The notes: generated by a model from the sequence alone, not told the origin. 64,000 nt of DNA from Pseudomonas sp. GD04019 (GCF_029837695.1 NZ_JAOEEA010000003.1:372001-436000); one strand, 5' to 3'; positions 46,537-57,961 are shown, numbered from the stretch's first letter. Made by a program: numbers and translations.

Positions 46537-46552
46537 GAGCCAAGCCAGCGAT

Positions 46553-46611
46553 GTAGCCCGGACCTCAGTCCGGGAGCTGGCAGGGGTGCCCCGGACTGAA
46601 GTCCGGGCTAC
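46553..46611. repeat. REP-like hairpin (GTAGCCCGGAC family)
   Basis: GTAGCCCGGAC...GTCCGGGCTAC with inner ACTCCGGG-type pairing. It resembles hairpin B of the tandem array at 35024-35515 and lies directly after the autotransporter gene. Confidence 0.85.
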
Positions 46612-46638
46612 CGACTAGATCCCATCCAGCTCCGACAC

Positions 46639-46674
46639 TCCCCTCTCCCCCGGGAGAGGGGCCGGGGGTGAGGG
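46639..46674. repeat. CCCTCTCC/GGAGAGGG palindromic repeat, copy 7
   Basis: A compact unit: CCCCTCTCCCCCGGGAGAGGGG followed by GGGGGTGAGGG. Confidence 0.8.
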
Positions 46675-46681
46675 CTTCCGG

Positions 46682-46735
46682 CGTAGGGCGGGTGCAACCC
46701 GCGCATTTCCCCCCGCGGGTTTCACCCGCCCTACG
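46682..46735. repeat. REP-like hairpin (GTAGGGCGGGTG family)
   Basis: CGTAGGGCGGGTG...CACCCGCCCTACG with inner AACCCGCG/CGCGGGTT stem. It ends two bases from the glutaminase stop codon. Confidence 0.85.
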
Positions 46736-46737
46736 AT

Positions 46738-47658
46738 TCAAGCCAACGGCGCGAACACCGACCAGCCGATCCGCTCGCTGAGCAACTCCAGCGCCGCCAT
46801 GCCGGCCAGGGAGTTGCCGGCGGCGTTCAGCTCCGGCGACCACACGCAGATGCTGAAACGCCCCGGCACCACCGCGACGATGCCGCCGCCGACGCCGCTC
46901 TTGCCGGGCAGGCCGACGCGGTAGGCGAAGTTGCCGGCCTCGTCGTACAGGCCGCTGGTGGCCATGATCGCGTTGACCTGCTGGGTCTGGCGCGGCGTGA
47001 GGATCGGCTCGCCGCTGCGCGGGCACAGGCCCTGGTTGGCCAGAAAGCCAAAGGCGCGGGCCAGGTCGACGCAGCTCATGGCCAATGCGCAGTGGTGGAA
47101 GTAGCTGCGCAGCACCGCCTCGACCTCGTTGTGGAAGTTGCCGAAGGCCTGCATCAGGTAGGCCGCGGCGGCGTTGCGCGCGCGGTGCTGGTACTCCGAC
47201 TCGGCGACCTTGGCGTCCGACACCAGCAGCGGGTTGCCGGCCAGGCGCCGGGCCAGGTCGCGCATGGACAGGGCCGGGGCGGCGAAGCGCGACTGGTTGA
47301 TGTCGCAGATCACCAGGGCGCCGGCGTTGATGAACGGGTTGCGCGGCCGGCCACGCTCGAACTCCAGCTGCACCAGCGAGTTGAACGGCTGGCCGGACGG
47401 CTCGTGGCCGAGGCGCTGCCAGATGTCCTCGCCGGAATGCTGGATCGCCTGCACCAGGCTGAACACCTTGGAGATGCTCTGGATCGAGAACGGCTCGGCG
47501 GCGTCACCGGCGGTGTGCAGGCTGCCATCCACGCCCAGCACCGCGATCCCCAGACGGTCACCCGCCACCTCGGCCAGCGCCGGGATGTAGTCGGCCACCT
47601 TGCCCCGCCCCAGCAGCGGGCGCACCTGGTCCAGTATCTCGTTCAACAGCGCCTGCAT
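46738..47658 (-). CDS. glsA: Glutaminase A (beta-lactamase-fold)
   Basis: A 306-residue serine-dependent glutaminase that hydrolyses glutamine to glutamate and ammonia in the cytoplasm. The catalytic Ser-x-x-Lys motif lies in [14 protein letters not shown] (S61/K64). Conserved [38 protein letters not shown] and [17 protein letters not shown] follow. It reads convergent to the autotransporter and divergent from the polyamine locus. The start ATG at 47658 is set by the family N-terminus; the in-frame upstream reading is not coding. Confidence 0.96.
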   Translation of the reverse strand: MQALLNEILDQVRPLLGRGKVADYIPALAEVAGDRLGIAVLGVDGSLHTAGDAAEPFSIQSISKVFSLVQAIQHSGEDIWQRLGHEPSGQPFNSLVQLEFERGRPRNPFINAGALVICDINQSRFAAPALSMRDLARRLAGNPLLVSDAKVAESEYQHRARNAAAAYLMQAFGNFHNEVEAVLRSYFHHCALAMSCVDLARAFGFLANQGLCPRSGEPILTPRQTQQVNAIMATSGLYDEAGNFAYRVGLPGKSGVGGGIVAVVPGRFSICVWSPELNAAGNSLAGMAALELLSERIGWSVFAPLA

Positions 47659-47721
47659 GGTCGGCCTCGTGCGTGTGCGGGTGCCGAAATAGACGCCGGC
47701 GGCATGCTCGCCATCACAGCC

Positions 47722-47793
47722 GGTGGGAGCGGCATTCCGATTGACCGCGATGGCAGCAGGGGCAAAAGCTTCGCGACCAAGGTGGCTCCCACA
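47722..47793. repeat. REP-like element with GTGGGAGC/GCTCCCAC arms
   Basis: GTGGGAGC (47723-47730) and GCTCCCAC (47785-47792) enclose about 54 nt holding further partial pairs (TCGCGACC). This matches the GTGGGAGC style of Pseudomonas REPs and lies between glsA and the amidohydrolase gene. Confidence 0.65.
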
Positions 47794-47917
47794 GAAGATT
47801 CGCCCTGCCCATCGGCTATCTCGGCAGGCAGGTTGACCGTAATTATCCCTTTGTTGGCCGCCGTTATCGTTCACCCCGCTCACCGGGCCAGCCAACAATT
47901 CGCCCAGCCCATCGAGG

Positions 47918-47928
47918 AGAACAACAAG
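47918..47928 (+). promoter_or_regulatory. CA motif at the start of the amidohydrolase gene
   Basis: GAACAACAAG directly precedes the ATG at 47929, overlapping the GAGGAG ribosome site. It fits an Hfq/Crc target; only the motif supports this. Confidence 0.4.
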
Positions 47929-48956
<1,028 letters not shown>

Positions 48957-48982
48957 AGCGCCCTGCACAGGAGAAAAATAAA

Positions 48983-50071
48983 ATGAAGAAACTGCTCGCC
49001 GCCGCGCTCTGCGGCCTGACCCTGGCCGGCACGGCCCAGGCCGCCGACCGCGAACTCAAGGTCTACAACTGGTTCGACTACATCACCCCGGAAACCCTGA
49101 CCCAGTTCAAGCAGGACAGCGGCATCAAGCTGACCTACGACATCTTCGACACCAACGAGGCGCTGGAGGCCAAGCTGCTCACCGGCAACTCTGGCTATGA
49201 CCTGGTGGTGCCGTCCAATGTGTTCCTGGCCAAGCAGGTCGAGGCCGGCGTGTTCCAGAAGCTCGACCGTTCGCTGCTGCCCAACTGGCAGCACCTCGAC
49301 CCGCAGCTGATGAAGCTGATCGAGGCCAACGATCCGGGCAACCAGTACGCCGTGCCCTACATGTACGGCACCGTGCTGATCGGCTTCAACCCGGACAAGG
49401 TCAAGGCCGCCCTCGGCGACAACGCGCCGGTGGACAGCTGGGACCTGATCTTCAAGGAAGAGAACATCGCCAAGCTGCAGCAGTGCGGCGTGGTCCTGCT
49501 CGACTCGCCGTCGGAAATCCTGCCGCTGGCCCTGCACTACCTGGGCCTGTCGCCCAACAGCAAGGAGCCGGCCGACTACGCCAAGGCCGAGCAGCTGCTG
49601 AGCAAGATCCGCCCGCACGTACGCTACTTCCACAGCTCCAAGTACATGAGCGACATCGCCAACGGCGAGATCTGCGTGGCCGTGGGCTACTCGGGCAGCT
49701 TCTCGCAGGCCGCCAACAACGCCAGGCAGGCGAAGAACGGCGTGACCGTGGACATGCGCCTGCCCAAGGAAGGCGCGCCGATCTGGTTCGACCTGATGGC
49801 GATTCCGAAGGACGCGAAGAACATCGACGAGGCCCACGCCTTCATCAACTTCCTGCTGCAGCCGCAGGTGATCGCGCCGATCTCCGACTTCGTCGGCTAC
49901 CCCAACCCGAACAAGGACGCCACCGCGCTGGTCGCCGAGTCGATCCGCACCAACCCCAACCTGTACCCGACCGCCGAGGCCATGCAGAAGCTCTACACCC
50001 TCGAGCCGCTGCCGCGTGCCGCCGAGCGCGCCCGTACCCGCGCCTGGAGCAAGATCAAGACCGGCAACTGA
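48983..50071 (+). CDS. Polyamine ABC transporter substrate-binding protein (PotF/SpuD family)
   Basis: A 362-residue periplasmic protein with signal peptide ([18 protein letters not shown]). The polyamine-binding fold begins [24 protein letters not shown] and has [34 protein letters not shown] and [22 protein letters not shown] precedes the ATG. It sits 26 nt after the amidohydrolase, presumably in one operon, as in P. aeruginosa. No permease or ATPase gene is near, so it may share another polyamine importer or act in sensing. A strong terminator ends it. Confidence 0.93.
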   Translation: MKKLLAAALCGLTLAGTAQAADRELKVYNWFDYITPETLTQFKQDSGIKLTYDIFDTNEALEAKLLTGNSGYDLVVPSNVFLAKQVEAGVFQKLDRSLLPNWQHLDPQLMKLIEANDPGNQYAVPYMYGTVLIGFNPDKVKAALGDNAPVDSWDLIFKEENIAKLQQCGVVLLDSPSEILPLALHYLGLSPNSKEPADYAKAEQLLSKIRPHVRYFHSSKYMSDIANGEICVAVGYSGSFSQAANNARQAKNGVTVDMRLPKEGAPIWFDLMAIPKDAKNIDEAHAFINFLLQPQVIAPISDFVGYPNPNKDATALVAESIRTNPNLYPTAEAMQKLYTLEPLPRAAERARTRAWSKIKTGN

Positions 50072-50090
50072 GCCGTTCGCGCAGTACCCG

Positions 50091-50118
50091 AGACCGGCCA
50101 CTTGGCCGGTCTTTTTTT
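50091..50118 (+). terminator. Intrinsic terminator after the polyamine-binding gene
   Basis: AGACCGGCCA and TGGCCGGTCT pair with almost no loop and run into seven T. Confidence 0.95.
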
Positions 50119-50231
50119 GCCCAGCGCAGCGGCAACTGACGAAGCGCTTGGACAAGCCGGCGGACGGCTGCTTAGTTCACTGGTCAGGACCACAGGCGCA
50201 ACGCACGCCGACACCTGCCAGGAGCACACCG

Positions 50232-50573
50232 ATGAACACACTGCCGCTCGCCGCCGCCCTGCTCGTCATGGGCAGCGCCCATGCCGCCAGCCTGCCGAAA
50301 TTCGAGGTCACCTGCCCCACCGATCTGGCCGTGCGCGCCGACGCCGGCGGCCCGGTGTTCATCAACGACAAGCAGGCCATCCTCAGCAAGTTCAGCGAGC
50401 AGTACTACGAGGCCAGGGCCGAGGGCGTGACCATCTCCATCAGCCTGGATGGCAAAGGCACGCCCACGATTTCCTACACCGGCAAGCAGGGCGCCAACGG
50501 CGTGTGCGAGAAGCAGGAGGAGCAAGCGCCAGCGGAGCCGGCAGCGGAAACCGAAACGCAGCCGCAGAGCTAG
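50232..50573 (+). CDS. Small exported protein of unknown function
   Basis: A 113-residue protein with a signal peptide (LAAALLVMGSAHAA). The mature part includes FEVTCPTDLAVRADAGGPVFINDKQA and GVCEKQEEQAP, with two cysteines that could pair, and an acidic Gln/Glu/Pro tail. CAGGAGCACACCG lies before the ATG. No domain recognised. The possible MITE begins one base after the stop codon. Confidence 0.65.
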   Translation: MNTLPLAAALLVMGSAHAASLPKFEVTCPTDLAVRADAGGPVFINDKQAILSKFSEQYYEARAEGVTISISLDGKGTPTISYTGKQGANGVCEKQEEQAPAEPAAETETQPQS

Positions 50574-50574
50574 G

Positions 50575-50712
50575 GGTCTGTACGAAAAGTCGCCGAGCGA
50601 AGGTCAGGCAAGGCAAAAACAGGCGAAGAAGCGGAGTTTACCTGCTGTAAATGAGCATTCTGAGCCTGTTTTTAACGCAGCATCACCGAGCGCAGGCACC
50701 TTTCGTACAGCC
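50575..50712. mobile_element. Possible MITE, 138 bp
   Basis: Ends GGTCTGTACGAAA and TTTCGTACAGCC are inverted (12 of 13 positions alike), and deeper pairing continues (AAAAACAGGC near the left, GCCTGTTTTT near the right). The body, with CGCCGAGCG and TTTACCTGCTGTAAATGAGCA, resembles an element I have seen repeated in pseudomonad genomes, but I could not check copy number. No transposase is encoded and no clear target duplication is seen. Confidence 0.6.
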
Positions 50713-50718
50713 TGGGCC

Positions 50719-51153
50719 TCACTCGCCGCGGATGTACTGCTCCAGGTGCTGGATCAGGCCATCCTGCTCGGCCAGCGTCTCCTTGATCAGGTCGCCGATG
50801 GACAGCAGGCCGAGCAGGCGCTCGCCCTCCACCACCGGCAGATGGCGCAGGTGGCCGTCGGTCATCAGGCTCATGCACTCGCGGATGCTCTGTCGTGGCT
50901 GTACCGTCACCACCGGTACGCTCATCACCTCGCGCACCGCCGTGCCGATCGACGAGCGCCCCTGCAACACGCCTTTGCGCGCGTAATCGCGCTCGCTGAC
51001 GATGCCGACCAGGCGGCCCTGCTCGGTCACCGGCAGGGCGCCGACATTGTGCTCGGCCATCAGCTGCAGCGCCTCGAGCATGCTCGCCTCGGCTGCCACG
51101 GTGTGTACGCTCTGCTGCGTCTTGCTGCCGAGCATCTGCGCTACGGTCTTCAT
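50719..51153 (-). CDS. CBS domain pair protein
   Basis: A 144-residue protein made of two CBS domains: VAQMLGSKTQQSVHTV ... VGALPVTEQGRLVGIVSERDYARK and VREVMSVPVVTV ... HLRHLPVVEGERLLGLLSIGDLIK. Stand-alone CBS pairs bind adenosyl nucleotides and modulate partner proteins. The start is the ATG at 51153; further upstream in-frame sequence lacks homology. The partner is not evident. Confidence 0.9.
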   Translation of the reverse strand: MKTVAQMLGSKTQQSVHTVAAEASMLEALQLMAEHNVGALPVTEQGRLVGIVSERDYARKGVLQGRSSIGTAVREVMSVPVVTVQPRQSIRECMSLMTDGHLRHLPVVEGERLLGLLSIGDLIKETLAEQDGLIQHLEQYIRGE

Positions 51154-51352
51154 GCGAATCCCCCTTGTCCTGTGTTCGCGTCTGTGGGGCGAAGCATCGG
51201 GCAAGGGGCTCGGCACGGGCCAAATGGAGATATTCATGGCGGCCATTGAGAAATTCACTGGCGCCACGGCAACCCGGAAGCGGGTGGCGATCGCCTGACC
51301 GAGAGCGGCTTCCAACGCCGCAGCGCCACGTCAGGTGATCGTCACCGGGGGC

Positions 51353-52177
51353 TCAGTCGAGCAGCTGGCTGAAGCCCTTGTCAGCCTCCAGCACCTCCGG
51401 CAGCTTGTCGAACAGCGCATCGAGGTCGATGCCCTCGCACAGCGGGCTGTCCAGTTCCTCGCGGGTCTTGGCCAGGTCGCCGTTGTGCAGGCGCAGCGCC
51501 TCGGCGATCAGTACCGCCTGAGCCACCAGCCGTGGCAGCGGCATGTCCGCCGGGGCCTGGTGCGGGCGGGCCTGCAGGGCGATGGCCTGCTGGATCACCT
51601 CCGGCAGCTGCCAGCGGCGCGCCAGTTCGGCGCCGACCTCGGGGAAGCCGAAGCCCAGCTGCAGCGTCTCCAGCGCCACGCGCCCGGCGGCGTCGGTCTT
51701 GCCGCTACGGTTGAGGCGCGCGGCCAGTTCCGGCGCACCGGTCTGGATCAGCAGCTCGCCGATGTTGTGCATCATGCCGCAGGTGAACGCCGTCTCCATC
51801 GCCACGCCACGGGTCTTGGCCAGTAGGCGGCAGATGCTCGCCACCTGGAAGCTGTGCTGCCAAAAGCCCTTGAGGTCGAAGCCGGAATCGGTCTTGAACG
51901 CGCCGGTCACCGCCGAGGCCAGCACCAGCGTGCGCAGGGTGTTGAAACCCAGTCGCGAGGCGGCGTCCTCGACGCTGTGCGCCTCGCGGGCGCCGCGAAA
52001 GCGTGCCGAGTTGGCCAGGCGCAGGACCTTGGCGGCGATCACCGGGTCGAGGTTGATATTGCGCGCGACCGCGTCGAGGTTGGTGTTGGGATTGTCGAAC
52101 TGCTGGATCAGGTCCTGGGCGACCTTGGGAATGCTGGGTAGGCTGTGAAGCTGTTCGAAGAGGTTGTTGATTTCCAT
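51353..52177 (-). CDS. HDOD domain protein
   Basis: A 274-residue cytoplasmic protein made of one HDOD domain: LPSIPKVAQDLIQQFDNPNTNLDAVARNINLDPVIAAKVLRLANSA (read in segments), then GMMHNIGELLI and a C-terminal helical region. HDOD proteins are HD-related but usually non-catalytic scaffolds in signalling. No GGDEF or EAL domain is fused. Its partner is unknown. It lies upstream of the CBS gene with a 199-nt gap. Confidence 0.9.
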   Translation of the reverse strand: MEINNLFEQLHSLPSIPKVAQDLIQQFDNPNTNLDAVARNINLDPVIAAKVLRLANSARFRGAREAHSVEDAASRLGFNTLRTLVLASAVTGAFKTDSGFDLKGFWQHSFQVASICRLLAKTRGVAMETAFTCGMMHNIGELLIQTGAPELAARLNRSGKTDAAGRVALETLQLGFGFPEVGAELARRWQLPEVIQQAIALQARPHQAPADMPLPRLVAQAVLIAEALRLHNGDLAKTREELDSPLCEGIDLDALFDKLPEVLEADKGFSQLLD

Positions 52178-52280
52178 AGAGGCGGGTCTCCGGCGAAGCG
52201 GAAGAGTGAGTGGGTGGGACTGAAAACCTTAGTCAGCCCCACCTGATAGGACCCCGCCTTTCGTCGTCTGCGCCCTCTTT

Positions 52281-53318
52281 TCAGGCCATGGCCCGACGAA
52301 TGTCCGCCGCCAGCTCGCGCACCCGCGCCTCTTCGGTATCCCAGGAACACATGAAGCGCGCGCCGCCGGCGCCGATGAAGGTGTAGAAGCGCCAGCCCCA
52401 GCCGGTCAGGCGTTCGATGGCCGGCTCGGAGAGCTGCAGGAACACACCGTTGGCCTCCACCGGGAACATCAGGCTGACGCCCGGCACATCGACCACCAGC
52501 TCGGCCAGCAGGCGCGCGCAGCGGTTGGCGTGGTTGGCGTAGCGCAGCCAGGCGTCGTCCTGCAGCAGGCCGACCCAGGGCGCGGAGAGGAAGCGCATCT
52601 TCGAGGCCAGCTGGCCAGCCTGCTTGCAGCGGTAGTCGAAGTCCTCGGCCAGGGCCTTGTTGAAGAACAGGATGGCCTCGCCCACCGCCATGCCGTTCTT
52701 GGTGCCGCCGAAGCACAGCACGTCGACCCCGGCCTTCCAGGTCAGCTCGGCCGGGCTGCAGCCGAGGGAGGCGCACGCGTTGGAGAAGCGCGCGCCGTCC
52801 ATGTGCAGGTTGAGCTTCAGCTCCTTGCACACCTGGCTGATGGCGGCGACTTCCTCGGGCCGGTAGACGGTGCCGACCTCGGTGGCCTGGGTCAGGGTCA
52901 CCACCCGCGGTTTCGGGTAGTGGATGTCCTGGCGCTTGAGCGCCACCTCGCGGATCGAGGCAGGGGTCAGCTTGCCCTGCTCGGTGCACGCGGTGAGCAG
53001 CTTGGAGCCGTTGGAGAAGAATTCCGGCGCGCCGCATTCGTCGGTCTCGACGTGGGCAGTCTCCGAGCAGATCACGCTGTGGTAGCTCTGGCACAGGCTG
53101 GACAGAGCCAGGGAGTTGGCCGCCGTGCCGTTGAAGGCGAAGAACACTTCGCAGTCGGTCTCGAACAGCTGGCGGAACTGGTCGGAGGCGCGGGCCGTCC
53201 ATTCGTCCTCGCCATAGGCGCGCTGGTGGCCGCGATTGGCCTCGGCCATGGCGCTCCAGGCTTCCGGACAGATGCCGGAATAGTTGTCGCTGGCGAATTG
53301 CTGGGTCTGGTCGGTCAT
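52281..53318 (-). CDS. ltaE: Low-specificity L-threonine aldolase
   Basis: A 345-residue PLP enzyme that splits L-threonine (and allo-threonine) to glycine and acetaldehyde. The Schiff-base lysine is K207 in LCFGGTKNGM. The N-terminal FASDNYSGICPEAW and HMDGARFSNAC motifs match the family, and length fits. It is monocistronic here, although P. aeruginosa has it near serine/glycine genes. The start ATG at 53318 fits the family N-terminus. Confidence 0.96.
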   Translation of the reverse strand: MTDQTQQFASDNYSGICPEAWSAMAEANRGHQRAYGEDEWTARASDQFRQLFETDCEVFFAFNGTAANSLALSSLCQSYHSVICSETAHVETDECGAPEFFSNGSKLLTACTEQGKLTPASIREVALKRQDIHYPKPRVVTLTQATEVGTVYRPEEVAAISQVCKELKLNLHMDGARFSNACASLGCSPAELTWKAGVDVLCFGGTKNGMAVGEAILFFNKALAEDFDYRCKQAGQLASKMRFLSAPWVGLLQDDAWLRYANHANRCARLLAELVVDVPGVSLMFPVEANGVFLQLSEPAIERLTGWGWRFYTFIGAGGARFMCSWDTEEARVRELAADIRRAMA

Positions 53319-53455
53319 GAGGAATTCCTTGTGGGAGCGCCGATTATTCTAGGTGGTGCCCCAGCACTCGGAGCCTGTGCTGGGGGCTCGGAAACAGGCG
53401 TTGTGGGCGCATTTCCTGGCAATAACAGATTAGCTGTCTGTCGGCATTCTAAAAT

Positions 53456-53586
53456 AACTGTACCTATAGAAAGGTACCGTTCTGGCTGGCTTTGTCAGTG
53501 ATAAATCACGCGTATCGCCTTTCTCCGCGATCTTCCACGGATGACCAGTACAGTTGCCGCCATAGAAACAGAACAGTTACCAAGCC
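53456..53586 (+). promoter_or_regulatory. Inverted repeat and half-sites upstream of the DUF1127 gene
   Basis: AACTGTACC, 8 nt, GGTACCGTT (53456-53481) is a near-perfect inverted repeat. Related half-sites AGTACAGTT (53547-53555) and AACAGTT (53572-53578) follow. This suggests a dimeric regulator, possibly of the GntR/MocR kind, controlling 53709 or the divergent ltaE. The 390-nt gap 53319-53708 is AT-richer than average and otherwise holds no gene I can support. Confidence 0.5.
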
Positions 53587-53708
53587 GCCTAACTAATAGC
53601 CCCGCAATTTAGCCCAGCTGTGCCTACAAAATCGACTGCACAGTCAGGAAAATATGCTTCCAGTAGGACACCATCTAACCCCGCTCGACAGCGGAAGGAA
53701 GCACCACC

Positions 53709-53924
53709 ATGGAACGCACACTCAGTTCCGACCTCATGTTCCAACAACAGTCCCCGGCCAGCGGCGGCCACCTGCCCCTGCGCGTGCTGGGCACCCTGCT
53801 GCTGTGGCAGCGCCGCATCACCAGCCGTCGCGAGCTGGCCCGCCTGGACGAGCGCCTGCTCTCCGACGCCGGCATCAGCACCTACGACCGCGCGGTTGAA
53901 GTGAGCAAGCCGTTCTGGCGTTGA
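53709..53924 (+). CDS. DUF1127 domain protein (YjiS-like)
   Basis: A 71-residue basic protein. The DUF1127 core is plain: TLLLWQRRITSRRELARLDERLLSDAGIS. Small DUF1127 proteins in other bacteria affect RNA metabolism or phosphate and carbon regulation; the role here is unknown. It has a long leader with repeated operator-like half-sites and a strong terminator, so it appears to be a separately regulated unit. Confidence 0.85.
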   Translation: MERTLSSDLMFQQQSPASGGHLPLRVLGTLLLWQRRITSRRELARLDERLLSDAGISTYDRAVEVSKPFWR

Positions 53925-53948
53925 GTCGCACCAGCAAGTCGTATCGAA

Positions 53949-53973
53949 GGGAAGCCGAGCGCTTCCCTTTTTT
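53949..53973 (+). terminator. Intrinsic terminator of the DUF1127 gene
   Basis: GGGAAGC and GCTTCCC pair around CGAGC and run into TTTTTT. Confidence 0.95.
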
Positions 53974-54072
53974 GTGCCCGTGGTTCTGGCATCGCCAAGC
54001 CACAGGCAAGCCGATATAGTGCGCGCCGCCGCGGTAGCGCAATCTGCCATCCAGAAGCACAAGGAAGTAGAG

Positions 54073-54468
54073 ATGTCTCCACTCAAGTCCGCCGCCCTGC
54101 TCGCGGCCACTCTGGCCCTCACCGGCTGCTCGGCTGCCGCCTGGTTCAAACTGCCGGAAAACAGCACCCTGGTCATCAACGAGCGTCCGGTCGAGAACAA
54201 CTATGGCCTGGTGAAGACCCGCCCGTTCTCCTGGGGCGCCGCTGGCGGCGTGCCGTATCGCCTGCAGGACGCGCAGGCCAACACCCTCCAGAGCGGCAAG
54301 CTGCGTAGTCGCTTCCGCGTGGCCTCGATCTTCTGGCCGCCGGTGGCCATCGCCTACTGGCCGATGGGCTTTCGCTACCGCTGCTACGACCTGACCGGCG
54401 CCGAACCGCAGGCCTGCACCAAGCAGGACCTGATCACCCTGCGGCGCGCCTACCGCATGCACAACTGA
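54073..54468 (+). CDS. Predicted lipoprotein
   Basis: A 131-residue protein. MSPLKSAALLAATLALTGC is a lipoprotein signal (lipobox LTGC). The mature part has STLVINERPVENNYGLVKTRPFSW, a hydrophobic WPPVAIAYWPMGFRY segment, and cysteines in YRCYDLTG and QACTK. AAGGAAG precedes the ATG. Function unknown to me. It converges on oadA and shares its terminator region. Confidence 0.75.
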   Translation: MSPLKSAALLAATLALTGCSAAAWFKLPENSTLVINERPVENNYGLVKTRPFSWGAAGGVPYRLQDAQANTLQSGKLRSRFRVASIFWPPVAIAYWPMGFRYRCYDLTGAEPQACTKQDLITLRRAYRMHN

Positions 54469-54479
54469 GTCGCGCCCAT

Positions 54480-54504
54480 AAAAAAGGGGAGCCCGAGGCT
54501 CCCC
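54480..54504 (-). terminator. Terminator of oadA
   Basis: GGGGAGCC and GGCTCCCC pair with a 3-nt loop; on the minus strand six T follow. It lies 25 nt beyond the oadA stop. Confidence 0.85.
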
Positions 54505-54528
54505 CAACGGGACTTACTCGTTACGCCG

Positions 54529-56340
54529 TCAGGCGATCTCCACCAGCACTTCGCCCGGATTGACCCGGTCGCCCTTGGCCACGTGGATGGCCTTGACGGT
54601 GCCGGCGATCGGCGCCTGCACTTCGGTTTCCATCTTCATCGCCTCGGTGATCAGCACCGCCTGGCCGGCCTTGACCGTGTCGCCTTCCTTGACCAGCACG
54701 TCGACGATGTTGCCCGGCATGGTGGTGCTGACATCGCCCGGCGCGCTGGCGCTCTTGCGCTTGCTGCTGCCCGCGCCGCCGGCGACGAAGTCGTTGAGCG
54801 GCTCGAACACCACCTCTTCCGGCATGCCGTCGATGGACAGGTAGAAGTGGCGCTTGCCGTCGCCCTTCACGCCCACGCCGGTGATGTCCACGCGGTAGCT
54901 CTCGCCGTGCACGTCGACCACGAACTCGGTCGGCACGCCGCCACCGCCGACAGGCGCCACGCCGCCAGCCTCGGGGATCGGCAGCAGCACTTCCGGAGTC
55001 AGGGTGCCGGCGGCACGTTCCTCGAGGAACTTGCGGCCGATGTCCGGGAACATGGCGAAGGTCAGCACGTCCTCTTCGGACTTGGCCAGGCTGCCGATCT
55101 CCTCGCGCAGCTTGGCCATCTCCGGCTTGAGCAGGTCGGCCGGGCGCACGTCGATCACTTCCTCGCTGCCGATGGCCTGCTTGCGTAGCGCCTCGTTGAC
55201 CTTGCCCGGCGCCTTGCCGTAGCGGCCCTGCAGGTACAGCTTCACCTCGTTGGTGATGGTCTTGTAGCGCTCGCCGGCCAGCACGTTGAACACCGCCTGG
55301 GTGCCGACGATCTGCGAGGTCGGGGTGACCAGGGGCGGGAAGCCGAGGTCTTCACGCACGCGCGGGATCTCGGCGAACACTTCGTTGATGCGGTTGAGCG
55401 CGCCCTGCTCCTTCAGCTGGTTGGCCAGGTTGGACATCATGCCGCCCGGCACCTGGTTGACCTGCACGCGGGTGTCCACGGCGGTGAATTCGCTCTCGAA
55501 CTGGTGGTACTTCTTGCGAACGGCGTGGAAGTACATGCCGATCTCCTGGATCAGCGCCAGGTCCAGGCCGGTGTCGTATTCGCTGCCGCGCAGGGCGGCG
55601 ACCATCGACTCGGTGCCCGGGTGGCTGGTGCCCCAGGCGAAGCTGGAAATGGCGGTATCGATGTGATCGGCGCCGGCCTCGATGGCCTTGAGCTGGCACA
55701 TCGAGCCCATGCCGGCGGTGTCGTGGCTGTGCACGAATACCGGCAGGTCGACCTCGGCCTTCAGCGCCTTGACCAGCTCGGCGGTGGCGAACGGGGTGAG
55801 CAGACCGGCCATGTCCTTGATCGCGATGGAGTCGATGCCCATGGCCTGCATGGCCTTGGCCTGGGTGACGTAGGCCGCCACCGTGTGCACCGGGCTGGTG
55901 GTGTAGCTCAGGGTGCCCTGGGCGTGCTTGCCGGCGGCCTTCACCGCCTCGATGGACACGCGCAGGTTACGCACGTCGTTCATCGCGTCGAAGATGCGGA
56001 ACACGTCGATGCCATTCACTGCAGCCTTGGCCACGAAGGCGCGCACCACGTCGTCGCTGTAGTGGCGGTAGCCGAGCAGGTTCTGCCCGCGCAGGAGCAT
56101 CTGCAGGCGGGTGTTGGGCAGCGCGGCCTTGAACTTGCGCAGGCGCTCCCACGGGTCTTCCTTGAGGAAGCGCACGCAGGCGTCGAAGGTGGCGCCGCCC
56201 CAGACTTCCAGCGACCAGTAGCCGACCTTATCGAGCTTGTCGCAGATCGGCAGCATGTCTTCGGTGCGCATGCGGGTGGCGATCAGCGACTGGTGGGCAT
56301 CGCGCAGGATGGTATCGGTGACGGTAATTTTCTTGCTCAT
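54529..56340 (-). CDS. oadA: Pyruvate carboxylase subunit B / oxaloacetate decarboxylase alpha-like carboxyltransferase
   Basis: A 603-residue biotin-dependent carboxyltransferase. The HMGL-like TIM barrel (about 1-290) begins ITVTDTILRDAHQSLIATRMRTEDM and has metal-binding FVHSHDTAGMG. A conserved helical domain follows, then a Gly/Ala/Ser linker, and the C-terminal biotin carrier domain with EAMKMETEVQ; K569 is biotinylated. It pairs with PycA, whose gene ends 16 nt upstream. Together they make oxaloacetate from pyruvate and bicarbonate. The start ATG at 56340 fits the family. No membrane decarboxylase subunits are present, which favours anaplerotic pyruvate carboxylase. Confidence 0.95.
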   Translation of the reverse strand: MSKKITVTDTILRDAHQSLIATRMRTEDMLPICDKLDKVGYWSLEVWGGATFDACVRFLKEDPWERLRKFKAALPNTRLQMLLRGQNLLGYRHYSDDVVRAFVAKAAVNGIDVFRIFDAMNDVRNLRVSIEAVKAAGKHAQGTLSYTTSPVHTVAAYVTQAKAMQAMGIDSIAIKDMAGLLTPFATAELVKALKAEVDLPVFVHSHDTAGMGSMCQLKAIEAGADHIDTAISSFAWGTSHPGTESMVAALRGSEYDTGLDLALIQEIGMYFHAVRKKYHQFESEFTAVDTRVQVNQVPGGMMSNLANQLKEQGALNRINEVFAEIPRVREDLGFPPLVTPTSQIVGTQAVFNVLAGERYKTITNEVKLYLQGRYGKAPGKVNEALRKQAIGSEEVIDVRPADLLKPEMAKLREEIGSLAKSEEDVLTFAMFPDIGRKFLEERAAGTLTPEVLLPIPEAGGVAPVGGGGVPTEFVVDVHGESYRVDITGVGVKGDGKRHFYLSIDGMPEEVVFEPLNDFVAGGAGSSKRKSASAPGDVSTTMPGNIVDVLVKEGDTVKAGQAVLITEAMKMETEVQAPIAGTVKAIHVAKGDRVNPGEVLVEIA

Positions 56341-56356
56341 GTTCTGATTCCTTCCC

Positions 56357-57772
<1,416 letters not shown>

Positions 57773-57870
57773 GAGCCTGGTTCCTCGATCACGTGAGCAA
57801 ACGACCGTTGCAAGGCGGTCGACGGGTGACCGCACAGCCCGCGGCGGTCTTGCTTCTAAGCTAGCGCCGT

Positions 57871-57930
57871 GGATGAATTACCCAAAATCAATAATTGTTG
57901 GGGTGACCATTAGCAAAGAATTATAGTTGA
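57871..57930. promoter_or_regulatory. Candidate PycR operator region
   Basis: The pycA-pycR gap has an AT-rich island with ATAATT (57891-57896) and AATTAT (57919-57924), and T-N11-A-like spacings typical of LysR sites. The island sharply contrasts with its GC-rich surroundings. Confidence 0.4.
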
Positions 57931-57961
57931 GCCAATGAAGACCTTTCGCGAGCCCCTATAG

